A stretch of DNA of 64,000 nucleotides from Rhodopseudomonas palustris (GCF_007005445.1 NZ_CP041387.1:1054001-1118000), one strand, 5' to 3'; shown: positions 42,418 to 52,341, counted from the stretch's first letter. Numbers and translations are program-made. Notes: generated from the letters alone by a model not told the origin.

Positions 42418-44649
42418 ATGTCGTCGATCCCGTTGTCGTCCCGCCGCGTGCTGCTGGTCTCCGCGGCAGCCATCGCGTCAGCCTCAATGTTCGGCGCTTC
42501 CGCGCAGGCGCAGAGTGAGGCGAGAGATCCGTTGCCGCCGGTGACGGTGCAGGCGCCCGACCAGGCACCGCGGCCCGCCGCCCGGCCGAAGCCGCGCGCC
42601 ACGTCGAGCGCCACGTCGAGCGCCAGCCGCGCCGTGCGTGCCGCCAATCGCGGAACGGCTCCGGCGCGGCCGGCCGCGGCTCCGGCGATCCAGCAAGGCG
42701 CCGGCACTGTTCCGAGCCTGACGGTGCCGACCGCCGACCAGGCTCGCCAGGAGATCCAGCGCACGCCCGGCGGAGTTGCGCTGGTGCCCGACACGGCGTT
42801 CAAGAATTCGCCGGCCAACACCATCAAGGACGCGCTCGGCTGGGTGCCGGGCGTGCTGATCCAGCAGCGCTGGGGGCCGGACGCGCGGATTTCGATCCGC
42901 GGCTCGGGCCTGTCGCGTGCCTACGGCAACCGCGGCATCAATCCGTCGATGGACGGCATCCCGATCAGCACCGCCGACGGGCTGTTCGACCTCTACGAGA
43001 TCGATCCGACGGCCTATCGCTACATCGAGGTCTACAAGGGGGCCAACGGCCTGCGCTACGGCGCCAACTCGCTCGGTGGCGCGATCAATTTCGTGATGCC
43101 GACCGGGGGCGACGCGCCCGAGTTCGAGGCACGTGTCGACGGCGGCAGCTTCGGTTACTTGAAGTCGCAGGTCGCGACCGGCGGGGTCGCCGGTGCCGCG
43201 GACTGGTACATGACGATGTCGGCGCAGCGCGAGGACGGCTATCGCGAGCACAGCAAGACCGACGCCGAACGGCTGAATGCCAATGTCGGCTATCAGTTCT
43301 CGCCCGACGTCGAGACCCGGTTCTATCTGAATGTCAGCCGCTGGCGGGCGCAGATTCCCGGTGAGGTCACCAAGGATCAGGCGCTCAACTCGCCGCGTGC
43401 GGCGAATCCGGTGTGGGTGCAGCAGGACCAGCAGCGCAACATCGACTCGGTGCGCGTCGCCAACAAGGCGACGTTGCGGTTTGGCGAGACCAGCGTGGAT
43501 TTCGGCGCCTTCGTGCTCGAACGCCACGTGATGCATCCGATCTATCAGTGGCTGGATTTTCACGTCCACGATTACGGCGGCTTCGCCCGCGCCACCGACG
43601 ACCGCTTCATCGGCGGCTTCCGCAACCGCCTGATCACCGGCGTCAACATCCAGAACGGCACCATCGACATCAACCAGTATTGGAACGTCGGCGCCGCCAC
43701 CAAGGGGCCGCTGGCGGCGTCTTATTTGTGGAAGTCGCAGAACGTCTCGGCCTATGCCGACAACTCGTTCTACGTCCTGCCCAACGTCGCGGTCGTGACC
43801 GGGGCGCAGGTCCTGCACGCGGTGCGCGACCAGCAGGATCGCTACCTGGCCAACGGCGACCAGTCGGGGCGGCGTGCCTACAACCCGTTCAGTCCCAAGA
43901 TCGGCGTGCTGTGGGACGTCGATCCGGCCTGGCAGGTGTACGGCAACATCTCGCGCAGCGCCGAGGTGCCGACCTACGACGTCACCACCTTCGCGTCGCC
44001 GGCGAGCACCGATATCAACGCCCAGACCGCGACGACCTACGAGATCGGCACCCGCGGCCGTCGGCCGGACCTGACCTGGGACGTGTCGCTGTATCGTGCC
44101 GAGATCCGTAACGAGCTGCAGTGTCTCACCAGCCCGGCGACGCCCGGGGCCTGCACCATCCGCAATGCCGATCGCACCGTGCATCAGGGCGTCGAAGCCG
44201 GGCTCGGCGTCGCGTTCCTGCAATCGAGCTTCGCGCAGGACGACCGGTTCTGGTTCAACGTCGCCTACACCTACAGCGACTTCCGGTTCGACGGCGACGC
44301 GACCTGGGGCAACAATCGTCTGCCGGCGGTGCCGGCGCACTATGTGCGGGCCGAGGTGCTGTACAAGCACGCATCCGGCTTCTACGCCGGGCCGAATGTC
44401 GAGTGGATGCCGCAGGCGTTCTTCGCCGACAACGCCAATACGCTGACGGTCGACCCTTATGCGCTGCTGAACTTCAAGCTCGGCTACGACGACGGCACCG
44501 GCTGGTCCGGCTATATCGAGGGCCGCAACCTGCTCGACAAGCGCTACATCTCGACCACGATTGCGGTCGAGACCGCCACGGCAGCGTCGGCGCTGTTCAA
44601 TCCGGGGATAGGACGCGCGGTGTTTGCGGGGCTGCGCTATCGGATGTGA
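42418..44649 (+). CDS. TonB-dependent outer-membrane receptor (tandem paralogue 2)
   Basis: A 743-residue receptor that starts 10 nt after the stop of paralogue 1. The signal peptide ends at GASAQA/QSEA. It repeats the PLPPVTVQAPDQA linker, the plug (TIKDALGWVPGVLIQQRWGPDARISIRGSGLSR; MDGIPISTADG; GLRYGANSLGGAINFV) and many barrel segments, for example HVMHPIYQWLDFHVHDYGGFARATDDRFIGGFRNRL. The divergence in surface loops suggests different ligands. The ATG at 42418 follows GAGGGAGAGGGG. The two genes appear to be one transcription unit. Confidence 0.9.
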   Translation: MSSIPLSSRRVLLVSAAAIASASMFGASAQAQSEARDPLPPVTVQAPDQAPRPAARPKPRATSSATSSASRAVRAANRGTAPARPAAAPAIQQGAGTVPSLTVPTADQARQEIQRTPGGVALVPDTAFKNSPANTIKDALGWVPGVLIQQRWGPDARISIRGSGLSRAYGNRGINPSMDGIPISTADGLFDLYEIDPTAYRYIEVYKGANGLRYGANSLGGAINFVMPTGGDAPEFEARVDGGSFGYLKSQVATGGVAGAADWYMTMSAQREDGYREHSKTDAERLNANVGYQFSPDVETRFYLNVSRWRAQIPGEVTKDQALNSPRAANPVWVQQDQQRNIDSVRVANKATLRFGETSVDFGAFVLERHVMHPIYQWLDFHVHDYGGFARATDDRFIGGFRNRLITGVNIQNGTIDINQYWNVGAATKGPLAASYLWKSQNVSAYADNSFYVLPNVAVVTGAQVLHAVRDQQDRYLANGDQSGRRAYNPFSPKIGVLWDVDPAWQVYGNISRSAEVPTYDVTTFASPASTDINAQTATTYEIGTRGRRPDLTWDVSLYRAEIRNELQCLTSPATPGACTIRNADRTVHQGVEAGLGVAFLQSSFAQDDRFWFNVAYTYSDFRFDGDATWGNNRLPAVPAHYVRAEVLYKHASGFYAGPNVEWMPQAFFADNANTLTVDPYALLNFKLGYDDGTGWSGYIEGRNLLDKRYISTTIAVETATAASALFNPGIGRAVFAGLRYRM

Positions 44650-44670
44650 AGGCCGGAAAGCGCTGGCCGC

Positions 44671-45783
44671 TCAGGCGGCCGGCGGCTGCGCCGCTGCTGC
44701 GGATTGCTGCATGCGGTGGAAGCGCAGCACCTGCTGGGCGGTGGAGAGGCGCAGCCGCTCGTAGGTTTCGCGGCACTCGTCGAGGTCGTGCGATTGCGTA
44801 CCGTTGATCTCGTCGCGCATGTCGATGATCTCGCGCACCGTCGCCCACGGCAGGTTGCACACCTTGGCGAGGATCAGCACGCCTTCGTCGCGCGATTCGA
44901 CCATCATCGACTCGGCGGCCTCCACCGTGATGTTGGCGAGGCAGGCGATCGCCTGGTTGGTCTCGTCGAATTTGCGCTGGGCGGCAAAGCTGTGCACCTC
45001 GGCGGCATTGATGCGTCCTTCCTCGAACAGCGAGCGCACCAGGCCGTGGGCGATGCTGGTCTGCCGGCTGATGCCGCGTGGCGCCGAGCGCGCCAGCCGG
45101 CTCGCCTGCCGCACGGCGTTGTCGACCTCCGCGGGCGCGTGCGAATGCGCCGCTTCGAGCTTGCTGCGCACAGTGGCCGAGGCGATCGCGATCATCTTCA
45201 GGTACTGCGCGCGGGGAATTGTACGCTGGCCGAGCGCGTCGGCGAGCCCGTCGTCGTTTTCGGCGCGCTTGGCGAGAACACAATAGCCGTTGTCCGAAAA
45301 CTCGGCGCCGGGATTCCTCACCGTGCTCTGCACCACGGCCGGGTTGCCGAGCTCGACCAGCACGTCGGTCACGGCGCCGCTGAGAGTGCGGCGCGTCGAG
45401 ATCGCCATCATGTGCTGCTGGCTTTTGGCCCGTGCGTTGGCGATCAGCGTCGCATCGTCGAGCTGCTCGGACTGCGACAGCACCGGTGCGGCGATCTCGA
45501 TCCGGTCCTCGAAAGCGAGTTGCTGGATGATCCGCGGCGGCGCACTCACCGGGGCGAGGCGCTGCGCCAGCAGCACCTTGGCGTTGGATTCGATGTCTTC
45601 CACCAGGCAGGTGAAGACGTCGTCGAACACCTCGATCTGTTCGTCGTTGTAGGCGACGCCGCCGAGAAACAGGTCGGTGACGCGGCGCAGGGTTTCCACC
45701 CGTCGTGCGACGGTGCCGTGCGCCAGCATGGCCTGCAACTCGTCGAGCAGGTGCAGGGCCGGCCGCTTGGATCGAAGAATCAT
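44671..45783 (-). CDS. DUF2336 protein
   Basis: A 370-residue soluble, mainly helical protein of the DUF2336 family, which is confined to alphaproteobacteria and has no assigned function. Repeats of helical pairs (LLDELQAMLAHGTVARRVETLRRVTDLFL; IARPRAEY-like, RAQYLKMIAIASATVRSKLE) resemble HEAT-type scaffolds. I use the ATG at 45781-45783, which follows AGGAAAGAG; a GTG 24 nt upstream would add eight residues. It lies 36 nt after a GGDEF gene on the same strand, so it may belong to that c-di-GMP signalling unit. Confidence 0.8.
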   Translation of the reverse strand: MILRSKRPALHLLDELQAMLAHGTVARRVETLRRVTDLFLGGVAYNDEQIEVFDDVFTCLVEDIESNAKVLLAQRLAPVSAPPRIIQQLAFEDRIEIAAPVLSQSEQLDDATLIANARAKSQQHMMAISTRRTLSGAVTDVLVELGNPAVVQSTVRNPGAEFSDNGYCVLAKRAENDDGLADALGQRTIPRAQYLKMIAIASATVRSKLEAAHSHAPAEVDNAVRQASRLARSAPRGISRQTSIAHGLVRSLFEEGRINAAEVHSFAAQRKFDETNQAIACLANITVEAAESMMVESRDEGVLILAKVCNLPWATVREIIDMRDEINGTQSHDLDECRETYERLRLSTAQQVLRFHRMQQSAAAAQPPAA

Positions 45784-45819
45784 TACTCTTTCCTGGAGTG
45801 AAGACACGCGCCTGCTTCT

Positions 45820-46968
45820 TCAGGCGCTGGCAACTCGGTTTCGTCCGCCGTGCTTGGCCTCGTACAATGCGCGATCGGCGCGCGACAGAACGGATTCGGT
45901 GGATTCCTGCAGCGTCATGGTGGTGACGCCCGCGGACAGCGTCACCGACATGCTCGGCGAGAACGCGCTCCAGTCCAGTCCGGCCACGATCAGACGGAGC
46001 CGATCGAGGATCAGGCGGGCTTCGTCTTCGGAGGTATTGGGCAGCAGCAGCAGGAATTCCTCGCCGCCATAGCGGCCGAACCGGTCGAAGCTGCGGATGT
46101 TGGCAAAGATCGTAATCGCGAAGGTGCGCAGCACCTCGTCGCCGGTCGGATGGCCGAACGTGTCGTTGATGCGCTTGAACCAGTCGAGATCGATCAGCGC
46201 CAGCGACAGCGGCTCGCAGTGCCGTGCGGCGCGTTCGATCTCGTTGTCGAGATGCCGCATGATACGGCGTCGATTGTAGGCCCCGGTCAGCTCGTCGAGC
46301 TCGGCCAGTTCCTCGATCCGTTGATACGCCTCACGAAGCTGGATGCCGCGCTTGTACAGCGAATCCCGCATCGCCTTGGAGAACACGCCGATGAACATGC
46401 AGCGCCCGACCGTCAGCACCAGCGCCAGCAGAGTGGCGAGCCGCTCCAGCGGCGACTGATGCGGCAGGCTGATCGGCAGGTCGGTGAGCAGGAACAGCGG
46501 AGTCAGAACGCACAGCAGGGCGCCCCAGGAGATCAGCGCCTGCCGCCGGTCGGCGCGCAGCGCCGCGAAGCCGAACACGACGAACAGTTCGAACAGGAAG
46601 AACGCGCCGATCTGCGGCACCCAGGCGGCAAATCCGATGATCAGCACCAGATGGGTGATGGCGATCGGAACCGTCAGATAGTGGTCGGGGAAGCGGTCGT
46701 TGAACCCGGACTCGGACAGCGCGAACAGGATGCTGCCGAGGATGCCGCCGCAGACCGCGAAGGTCACGGCCACGACCGGCGCAATGGTGCCGGCCTGAAC
46801 GTAGATCAGCAGGATCGCGGCGTCGATCATGAAGCTGACCGCGATCAGGTCCAGCATCTGCCGGCGCTGCCGCATGCGCCGGCCGCGGACAGCGATCATC
46901 CGTGCATCGTCGTCAGCGCAGGCTTGAGGATCGGGCAGGGGGCCCGAGATCGCGGCAGTTCGTCCCAT
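45820..46968 (-). CDS. Membrane-bound diguanylate cyclase (GGDEF)
   Basis: A 382-residue protein. Five or six membrane segments span residues about 42-195 (for example VVAVTFAVCGGILGSILFAL and THLVLIIGFAAWV), resembling a simple membrane sensor. A GGDEF domain covers residues about 215-382: DELTGAYNRRR, ALIDLDWFKRINDTFGH, GGEEF at 301-305. The inhibitory I-site RSFD (292-295) sits five residues before GGEEF, so product feedback is expected. It makes c-di-GMP and is co-directional with the DUF2336 gene. Confidence 0.93.
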   Translation of the reverse strand: MGRTAAISGPLPDPQACADDDARMIAVRGRRMRQRRQMLDLIAVSFMIDAAILLIYVQAGTIAPVVAVTFAVCGGILGSILFALSESGFNDRFPDHYLTVPIAITHLVLIIGFAAWVPQIGAFFLFELFVVFGFAALRADRRQALISWGALLCVLTPLFLLTDLPISLPHQSPLERLATLLALVLTVGRCMFIGVFSKAMRDSLYKRGIQLREAYQRIEELAELDELTGAYNRRRIMRHLDNEIERAARHCEPLSLALIDLDWFKRINDTFGHPTGDEVLRTFAITIFANIRSFDRFGRYGGEEFLLLLPNTSEDEARLILDRLRLIVAGLDWSAFSPSMSVTLSAGVTTMTLQESTESVLSRADRALYEAKHGGRNRVASA

Positions 46969-47345
46969 CGTCCGCCCGGTCGAGAGTAGAGCTACGGGAA
47001 CCTACGTGGAAAAGCCTTTCGTTTTAGTATCCGCATGGTTGTGGGCGTCGCAGCGCGGGCCGGCCGGCCGGCTGATTTCAGGGGCAATTCTCCGGATTGC
47101 GGGATTTCCTGGGACAGGCTGCTGCCAGCGATGTGTGGATATGTCGCGCAAATCGCATCGCGGCTTGGTAACGTCGGAACGCTCGGAGGCTTCGACTCAG
47201 TTCCGGCCGAGGCTCCCGAAGGAGCTCTGAAACGCTGCCGCCGGCGCCGGAATTGGGCGCTGGTGGGAATCCCGGGGATCTAAAATTTGCGTTTATTTGT
47301 CGAACCTTCCGCTGGGCCGGGCCGACCAAATTCAAGAGATGGCCA
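46969..47345. other. Intergenic region between divergent GGDEF and ECF genes
   Basis: 377 bp with no gene I can support. It should hold the divergent promoters of the GGDEF gene and the ECF sigma factor. An AT-rich stretch at 47280-47300 lies in front of the sigma start. No clear operator or terminator was found. Confidence 0.4.
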
Positions 47346-47915
47346 GTGACGGGCAAACAGACTGCCACCGACGAGGCGCTGATCGCCAGGATCGCCCAAG
47401 GGGACCGCGTCGCGATGCAGGTGCTGTATGGCCGGCATCACGTCAAGGTCTTCCGGTTCGGGCTGCGTCTCGTCAGGAACGAACAGATCGCCGAGGATCT
47501 TATCAGCGAAGTGTTCCTCGACGTCTGGCGGCAGGCCGGCAAGTTCGAGGGACGGTCTTCGGTTTCGACCTGGCTGCTGGCGATCACGCGGTTCAAGGCG
47601 TTGTCGGCGCTGCGACGCCGCAAGGATGCCGAACTGGACGAAGATGCTGCCGCCGCGATCGAGGATCCCTCGGACGATCCAGAGATCGCAGTGCAGAAGA
47701 AGGACACCGGCGAGGCGCTACGAAAGTGCCTGACGTCGCTGTCACCCGAACATCGAGAGATCGTCGATCTGGTGTACTACCATGAGAAATCAGTCGAAGA
47801 AGTCGCCCGGATCGTCGGAATTCCGGAGAACACGGTGAAAACCCGGCTGTTCTACGCGCGAAAGAAACTTGCCGACCTGCTGCAGGCGGCCGGCGTCCAG
47901 CGAGGCTGGCCATGA
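47346..47915 (+). CDS. ECF-type RNA polymerase sigma factor
   Basis: A 189-residue sigma factor. Region 2 includes DRVAMQVLYGRHHVKVFRFGLRLVRNEQIAEDLISEVFLDVWRQAGKFEGRSSVSTWLLAITRFKALS; region 4 includes LSPEHREIVDLVYYHEKSVEEVARIVGIPENTVKTRLFYARKKLADLL. I use GTG 47346, since upstream residues in frame are not sigma-like. It overlaps the next gene by 4 nt (ATGA), an anti-sigma factor, so the pair is co-translated. It is divergent from the c-di-GMP unit. The inducing signal is not indicated. Confidence 0.9.
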   Translation: MTGKQTATDEALIARIAQGDRVAMQVLYGRHHVKVFRFGLRLVRNEQIAEDLISEVFLDVWRQAGKFEGRSSVSTWLLAITRFKALSALRRRKDAELDEDAAAAIEDPSDDPEIAVQKKDTGEALRKCLTSLSPEHREIVDLVYYHEKSVEEVARIVGIPENTVKTRLFYARKKLADLLQAAGVQRGWP

Positions 47916-48736
47916 TGGCGATGAGCAACACGATGCCCGAGCAGCGGGAGCCGGGCGAAATCGAGGCGCTGCTGCCGTGGTACGCCGCCGGCACGCTGAA
48001 CGCCCGCGACGCCCGCCGGGTCGCCGATGCGCTCGATCGCGACCCCAAGCTGGCGCGGCAATATGCCGTGATCCTCGAAGAATATGCCGCGACCATCGAG
48101 CTGAACGAGAGCCTCGGGGCGCCGTCGTCGCGGACACTGCATAAGCTGTTCGCCGCGATCGACGCCGAACCGGCCCAGGCGCCGAGCGCCGGGCGCGGCT
48201 TGGGCGCGCGGTTCGCCGGGTTTTTTGCCGGGCTGTCGCCCAAGGCGCTGGCCTGGTCGGCATCGGTCGCCGGTCTCGCGCTGTTGCTGCAAGCCGGCCT
48301 GATCGGGGCGATGCTGGCGTGGCCCGAGAGCGGTCCGCTCCGGATCGCCGCCGACGACCCGCGGCCGCGGAACATGGCGTCGGCGCCGGCCTCATCTCCT
48401 GCGTCCCCCCCGGCCGCGGCGATGCCCGAGCGTGCCGAGGCTGCCAAGACTGCGCCGCCGATGGTGATGGCGGAACGTTCGGGCGGGCCGGTGGTGCGAA
48501 GCCTGGCGCCGCCGCCGACCGCTCCGCGCGTGCTCGTCAAGTTTGCGCCCGAGGCGCGGGCCGCCGAGATCGCCTCGCTGCTCGATCAATACAACGCGGT
48601 GGTGGTCGACAGCTCGCGGGGTGGGGTGTTCCGGCTGCAATTCGGCGACCGTGCGCTGTCGAAGCAGGATCAGGAGAACCTGATCGGCCGGCTGCAAAAA
48701 GAGCCGATCGTCAGCGTGGTGCTTGCTGCGCCCTGA
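47912..48736 (+). CDS. Membrane anti-sigma factor
   Basis: A 274-residue anti-sigma protein partnering the upstream ECF factor. The cytosolic N-terminus EIEALLPWYAAGTLNARDARRVADALDRDPKLARQYA is the usual anti-sigma helical hairpin without a zinc motif. One membrane span lies near residues 110-132 (ALAWSASVAGLALLLQAGLIGAML). The periplasmic part begins with a Pro/Ala linker and ends in a small domain (PRVLVKFAPEARAAEIASLLDQYNAVVVDSSRGGVFRLQFGD), which may sense or be cleaved. The four-base overlap shows translational coupling. Confidence 0.88.
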   Translation: MMAMSNTMPEQREPGEIEALLPWYAAGTLNARDARRVADALDRDPKLARQYAVILEEYAATIELNESLGAPSSRTLHKLFAAIDAEPAQAPSAGRGLGARFAGFFAGLSPKALAWSASVAGLALLLQAGLIGAMLAWPESGPLRIAADDPRPRNMASAPASSPASPPAAAMPERAEAAKTAPPMVMAERSGGPVVRSLAPPPTAPRVLVKFAPEARAAEIASLLDQYNAVVVDSSRGGVFRLQFGDRALSKQDQENLIGRLQKEPIVSVVLAAP

Positions 48737-48959
48737 TCCCGTCGCGTTGCACAAATCGGCGCGTCAGACCGCCTCGGCGTCATTCCGCCGCGCATGCCTG
48801 TCTATCCACGCCTGCCTCTGCCCTGTCGCCGCGAACTCCCCGTCTCGCAATGTCGGCGCGTCCGGCCGCGGCGGGCTGCCGTACGGGCTGAACTGATCCC
48901 CACATCGACGCGCGAGAAAAATCAGCAACCGGATTGAACGTCTCGGCGTTGTCGGCTGA

Positions 48960-49084
48960 CCAATCGTTGTGGGAGCGGAAACCACCTCCCCAACGAGGCC
49001 GTACTCGGCGCGAGCGCCCATCCACCCCAGCGCTGATATGGCTTTTGACCCGCCCGGTTGTCCCCCCGGGCGGGTCTTTCGTTT
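48960..49084 (+). ncRNA. Possible small RNA ending in a strong terminator
   Basis: No protein gene is found in 48737-49273, yet a strong intrinsic terminator (49047-49084) points rightward with no ORF directly before it. The preceding 90 bp contain C-rich single-strand candidates (ACCACCTCCCC and CCATCCACCCC) typical of anti-Shine-Dalgarno seed regions in alphaproteobacterial trans-acting sRNAs, plus a small stem (GGCGCGAGCGCC). The 5' end is a guess, placed just upstream of CAATCGTTGTGGG. It could instead be a long 3' end of the anti-sigma transcript. Confidence 0.35.
49047..49084 (+). terminator. Strong intrinsic terminator
   Basis: GACCCGCCCGG (49047-49057) and CCGGGCGGGTC (49066-49076) form a perfect 11-bp stem with an 8-nt loop, followed by TTTCGTTT. 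It would end a rightward transcript, either from the anti-sigma operon or from a small RNA just upstream. Confidence 0.85.
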
Positions 49085-49273
49085 GCCCGAGCCCGAACGA
49101 CCGCGTCCCCGGTCGGCGACCTTCGAAGGGTTCTAACAGCGCTGGCGGCTCGTGGAGCTACGAGTTACCGCCACGCTGGACATGGTAAATTTTTGTTAAC
49201 AACATCGTTCGTAAGCTTTGCGTCGATTCGTGTGTTGCGTCGCGTTCATTTTCCCTCTCCTGGCGGATTGACC

Positions 49274-49792
49274 ATGGAACAGACCGACGCCGAGCGTGGC
49301 CGTGCGCTCGTCGAGCGCTGGTGCTTGCTCGCAGAGCAGCGGCTCGACTACCTCACCGAGCTGTTCGAAACCGGTCGGTGGCGACGGTTCTTCGGTGAAC
49401 GCGAATTCCTGGAGAACGTCCAGGAAGCCAAAGCCGCGGTCGAATCCTGGCGCGGCCTGCTGAAGCGCGAAGCGACCTTGGACAATCGTCCGGTCGATCT
49501 GTCCTGGCTCGGCCGCAACAAGAAGGTCCCGCCGCGGCTGGCGTTCTACTTCGATGGCGAGGCTGTCAACGGCTCGCCCTCGTACGCGCTGCCTCACTCG
49601 GCACCTCGGTCGGCCCAGCCGCCGCGCGTCGCCACTCCCGCAAAACCCATCAAGCCCGCCGAGCCGGTGCGTGCCCCGGTTGCCCCGGAGCCCGCCCCCG
49701 CGATCGTCCCCGACGATGTTCCGGTGTGGATGCACGCGCTCGATCCGGCGCGACTCGAGCAGCGCTACTCACTGTTGCGCAAGGTGAGCTGA
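49274..49792 (+). CDS. TIGR03809-like hypothetical protein (restricted to this bacterial group)
   Basis: A 172-residue soluble protein. The N-terminal half (MEQTDAERGRALVERWCLLAEQRLDYLTELFETGRWRRFFGEREFLENVQEAKAAVESWRGLL) is helical and highly charged; the C-terminal half has a Pro/Ala-rich linker ending in a short conserved helix (VPVWMHALDPARLEQRYSLLRKV). It resembles the TIGR03809 family known from Bradyrhizobium and relatives, which has no assigned function. The ATG 49274 follows CCTGGCGGATTGACC; an AT-rich promoter region with TTTTTGTTAACAAC lies upstream. Confidence 0.7.
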   Translation: MEQTDAERGRALVERWCLLAEQRLDYLTELFETGRWRRFFGEREFLENVQEAKAAVESWRGLLKREATLDNRPVDLSWLGRNKKVPPRLAFYFDGEAVNGSPSYALPHSAPRSAQPPRVATPAKPIKPAEPVRAPVAPEPAPAIVPDDVPVWMHALDPARLEQRYSLLRKVS

Positions 49793-50231
49793 CGCGTAGG
49801 TCCGTGCTGATTCGCGCAGGACGCGTTCGCGCGATTCATCCACAGCATCGGCCGATGCGACCTTCGTCGTAAGGCAGGAGTTCGTCGGCCTCGCATCGTG
49901 CGCCGGTCCCTCCGCAGCTCGGCTTACTAACACCAACAGTTACTTCGGCTTTGCGACCGCGTTTGATGTCGATCAAGCTCTGAAGTGATCGCCGATCTGG
50001 TGATGGGCGCAAACTAACGCCAATGCGCGCCGAATTGCGCCGCCGATGTTTAACGGATTGGAACGAATTTCGGCGCACTCATTGCGTGCGATCCGGTTCC
50101 GGATTCGCTCATAAGATGAAATCACAGGAGGGATCAGCGGCGACGTGCGCGTCCCTTGTCGTGCCGCGGGTTCCTCTTTTCATGCGCTGAGTGCAGCCAC
50201 GCTTTCGCGCGGCCTCGTCGGGAAAGAGATC
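49793..50231. other. Intergenic region upstream of the chemoreceptor gene
   Basis: 439 bp without a supportable gene. It probably contains the promoter and leader of the chemoreceptor; an AT-richer stretch (GTTTAACGGATTGGAACG near 50046) is the likeliest promoter zone, but no consensus sites can be fixed by eye. Confidence 0.4.
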
Positions 50232-52298
50232 ATGCCTAGTGCTCATTCGTCGCCTGTCCCGTCCGCCGCGACGGGCCTGTTTTCGTTCTTCACCAACCGC
50301 AAGATCGGCTTCAAGATCGCCATCGGCTTCGCCGCCGTGCAGGTGCTGATGGCGGTGCTGGCGATTCTGAACTACACGAATTTTGGAAAGCTCGGAGATG
50401 CGTTTTCGAGCTTCGATCAGCGCGTCGGCGTCGTCGATGCGGTTCGCAACGTCGAGCAGAACTTCACCAACTTCAGGCGGACCGTGCGCGAATACAGCCT
50501 CACCGGCGAGGATACGCTGATCGCCGAGGCGGGCAAGCGCCGCGCCGAGCTGCAAGACAACATCCAGCAGGCGATGCAGCTTGTTCGCGATCCCGGTCGT
50601 CGTGCGGCGATGGTCGAACTCGGCAGCAAGTTCGCCTCCTATGTCGCGCAGTTCGACGAGCTGACCAAGCTCCGGCAGGATCAGAACAGGTTGTCGGCGA
50701 CCGTGCTCGGACCGGTGGGTCAGCGGATCGTCGGCCAGCTCGAGCAACTGCAATCCGCGACGATGAGCGGCGACGGCAACAGTGATCAGGCGCTCCTGGT
50801 CGGACAAGCGATGAAGCAGTTTCTGCTGCTGCGGCTGTCCGCCAGCAAGGTCCTGGGCATTCATCTGGAGAAGGCCGCCCAGGCCGGCGCCGAAAAGGCG
50901 CTCGCCGATTTCAGAACCGTGCTGTCGACCATGAAGACGGTGCTCGCCACCGCGGCCGAGCGCAAGCAGCTCGCCGCGATCGAGGCCGACCTTGCGATCT
51001 ACGCCGACGGCTACCAGCAGTCGGTGCGCGATGTCGTCGGGATCGATGCGACCATCGCGGCGATGACCAAGGTGGCGCAATCGCTTGCGCTCGATGCAGC
51101 GACCATCAAGCAGTCCGGTGTCGCCGAACAGAAGCAGATCGGCCACCAGACCGCGGCGCTGATCGGCGAGACCCAGACCCAGATCCTGCTGATCACTCTC
51201 GGCGCGATGGCGATCGGCTTCGTGCTCGCCTGGTTGATCGGACGCGCGGTGTCGGGGCCGATCGTGGCGATGTCCGGCGTGATGAAGGAACTGGCTGCCG
51301 GCAACACCGATGTCGAGATCGTCGGCTCCGGCCGTCTCGACGAGATCGGGCTGATGGCCTGTACGGTCGAGGTGTTTCGCAACAACTCGCTCGAATGCGA
51401 CCGGCTGAAGGCCGAGCAGGAGGAAGCCGAGCGCCGGGTCGCCGCCGAGCACAAGGCGGAGATGCAGCGCCTCGCCGATCATTTCGAAGGCGCGGTCGGC
51501 GAGATCATCGAGACCGTGACCTCGGCCGCGACCGAGCTCGAGGCATCCGCCGGGACGCTGACCTCCACCGCCGAGCATTCGCAGGAGCTCGCCACCTCGG
51601 TCGCTGCGGCGTCCGAACAGGCATCGTCGAACGTGCAGTCGGTGGCGTCGGCGACCGAGCAGATGACCTCGTCGATCACCGAGATCAGTCGTCAGGTTCA
51701 GGAATCGGCGCGGATCGCCGGCGACGCGGTCGATCAGGCGCGCAAGACCAACGACCGCATCGGCCAACTCGCGGATGCGGCAAATCGGATCGGCGCCGTG
51801 GTCGAACTGATCAACACCATCGCCGGCCAGACCAATCTGCTGGCGCTCAACGCCACCATCGAAGCGGCGCGCGCCGGCGACGCCGGCCGCGGCTTCGCGG
51901 TGGTGGCGCAGGAGGTGAAGGCGCTGGCCGAACAGACCGGGAAGGCGACCGGCGAGATCAGTCAGCAGATCGGCAGTATGCAGTCGGCGACGCAGGAGTC
52001 GGTCGGGGCGATCCGCGAGATCGGCGGCACCATCGAGCGGATGTCGGAGATCGCATCGACCATCGCCTCGGCTGTGGAAGAACAGGGGGCGGCGACGCAG
52101 GAGATCTCCCGCAACGTGCAGCAGGCGGCGCGTGGTACGCAGGACGTGTCGGCCCACGTCGTCGACGTGCAGCGTGGCGCCACTGAGACCGGCACCGCGT
52201 CGGCACAGGTCCACTCCGCCGCGCAATTGCTGTCGCGCGACAGCAATCGCCTCAAGGACGAAGTCACCCGCTTCGTCGAGACGGTGCGGGCGGCGTAG
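50232..52298 (+). CDS. Methyl-accepting chemotaxis protein
   Basis: A 688-residue chemoreceptor. TM1 is near residues 26-47 ([21 protein letters not shown]); a long helical periplasmic sensor follows, with [24 protein letters not shown], of the helical-bundle type; TM2 is near 315-340 ([20 protein letters not shown]). A HAMP domain and the signalling domain come next, with the highly conserved hairpin tip [33 protein letters not shown]. It would connect to CheA/CheW elsewhere. ATG 50232 follows GGAAAGAG. The ligand is unknown. No CheB/CheR pentapeptide is seen at the C-terminus (FVETVRAA). Confidence 0.93.
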   Translation: MPSAHSSPVPSAATGLFSFFTNRKIGFKIAIGFAAVQVLMAVLAILNYTNFGKLGDAFSSFDQRVGVVDAVRNVEQNFTNFRRTVREYSLTGEDTLIAEAGKRRAELQDNIQQAMQLVRDPGRRAAMVELGSKFASYVAQFDELTKLRQDQNRLSATVLGPVGQRIVGQLEQLQSATMSGDGNSDQALLVGQAMKQFLLLRLSASKVLGIHLEKAAQAGAEKALADFRTVLSTMKTVLATAAERKQLAAIEADLAIYADGYQQSVRDVVGIDATIAAMTKVAQSLALDAATIKQSGVAEQKQIGHQTAALIGETQTQILLITLGAMAIGFVLAWLIGRAVSGPIVAMSGVMKELAAGNTDVEIVGSGRLDEIGLMACTVEVFRNNSLECDRLKAEQEEAERRVAAEHKAEMQRLADHFEGAVGEIIETVTSAATELEASAGTLTSTAEHSQELATSVAAASEQASSNVQSVASATEQMTSSITEISRQVQESARIAGDAVDQARKTNDRIGQLADAANRIGAVVELINTIAGQTNLLALNATIEAARAGDAGRGFAVVAQEVKALAEQTGKATGEISQQIGSMQSATQESVGAIREIGGTIERMSEIASTIASAVEEQGAATQEISRNVQQAARGTQDVSAHVVDVQRGATETGTASAQVHSAAQLLSRDSNRLKDEVTRFVETVRAA

Positions 52299-52341
52299 CC
52301 CGAGGCTCGCGCTCGCTGACTTTCGCATCCTTCGACGTGTC

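Noticed and set aside
47266..47294. GGAAT ... CGTTT as an ECF-type autoregulated promoter before the sigma gene
   Set aside because: The 19-nt spacer is longer than the usual 16-17 nt for such promoters and the -35 match is only partial.
48764..49021. An 85-codon leftward frame
   Set aside because: No ribosome site, no recognisable domain, and it runs antisense to the region preceding the strong rightward terminator.
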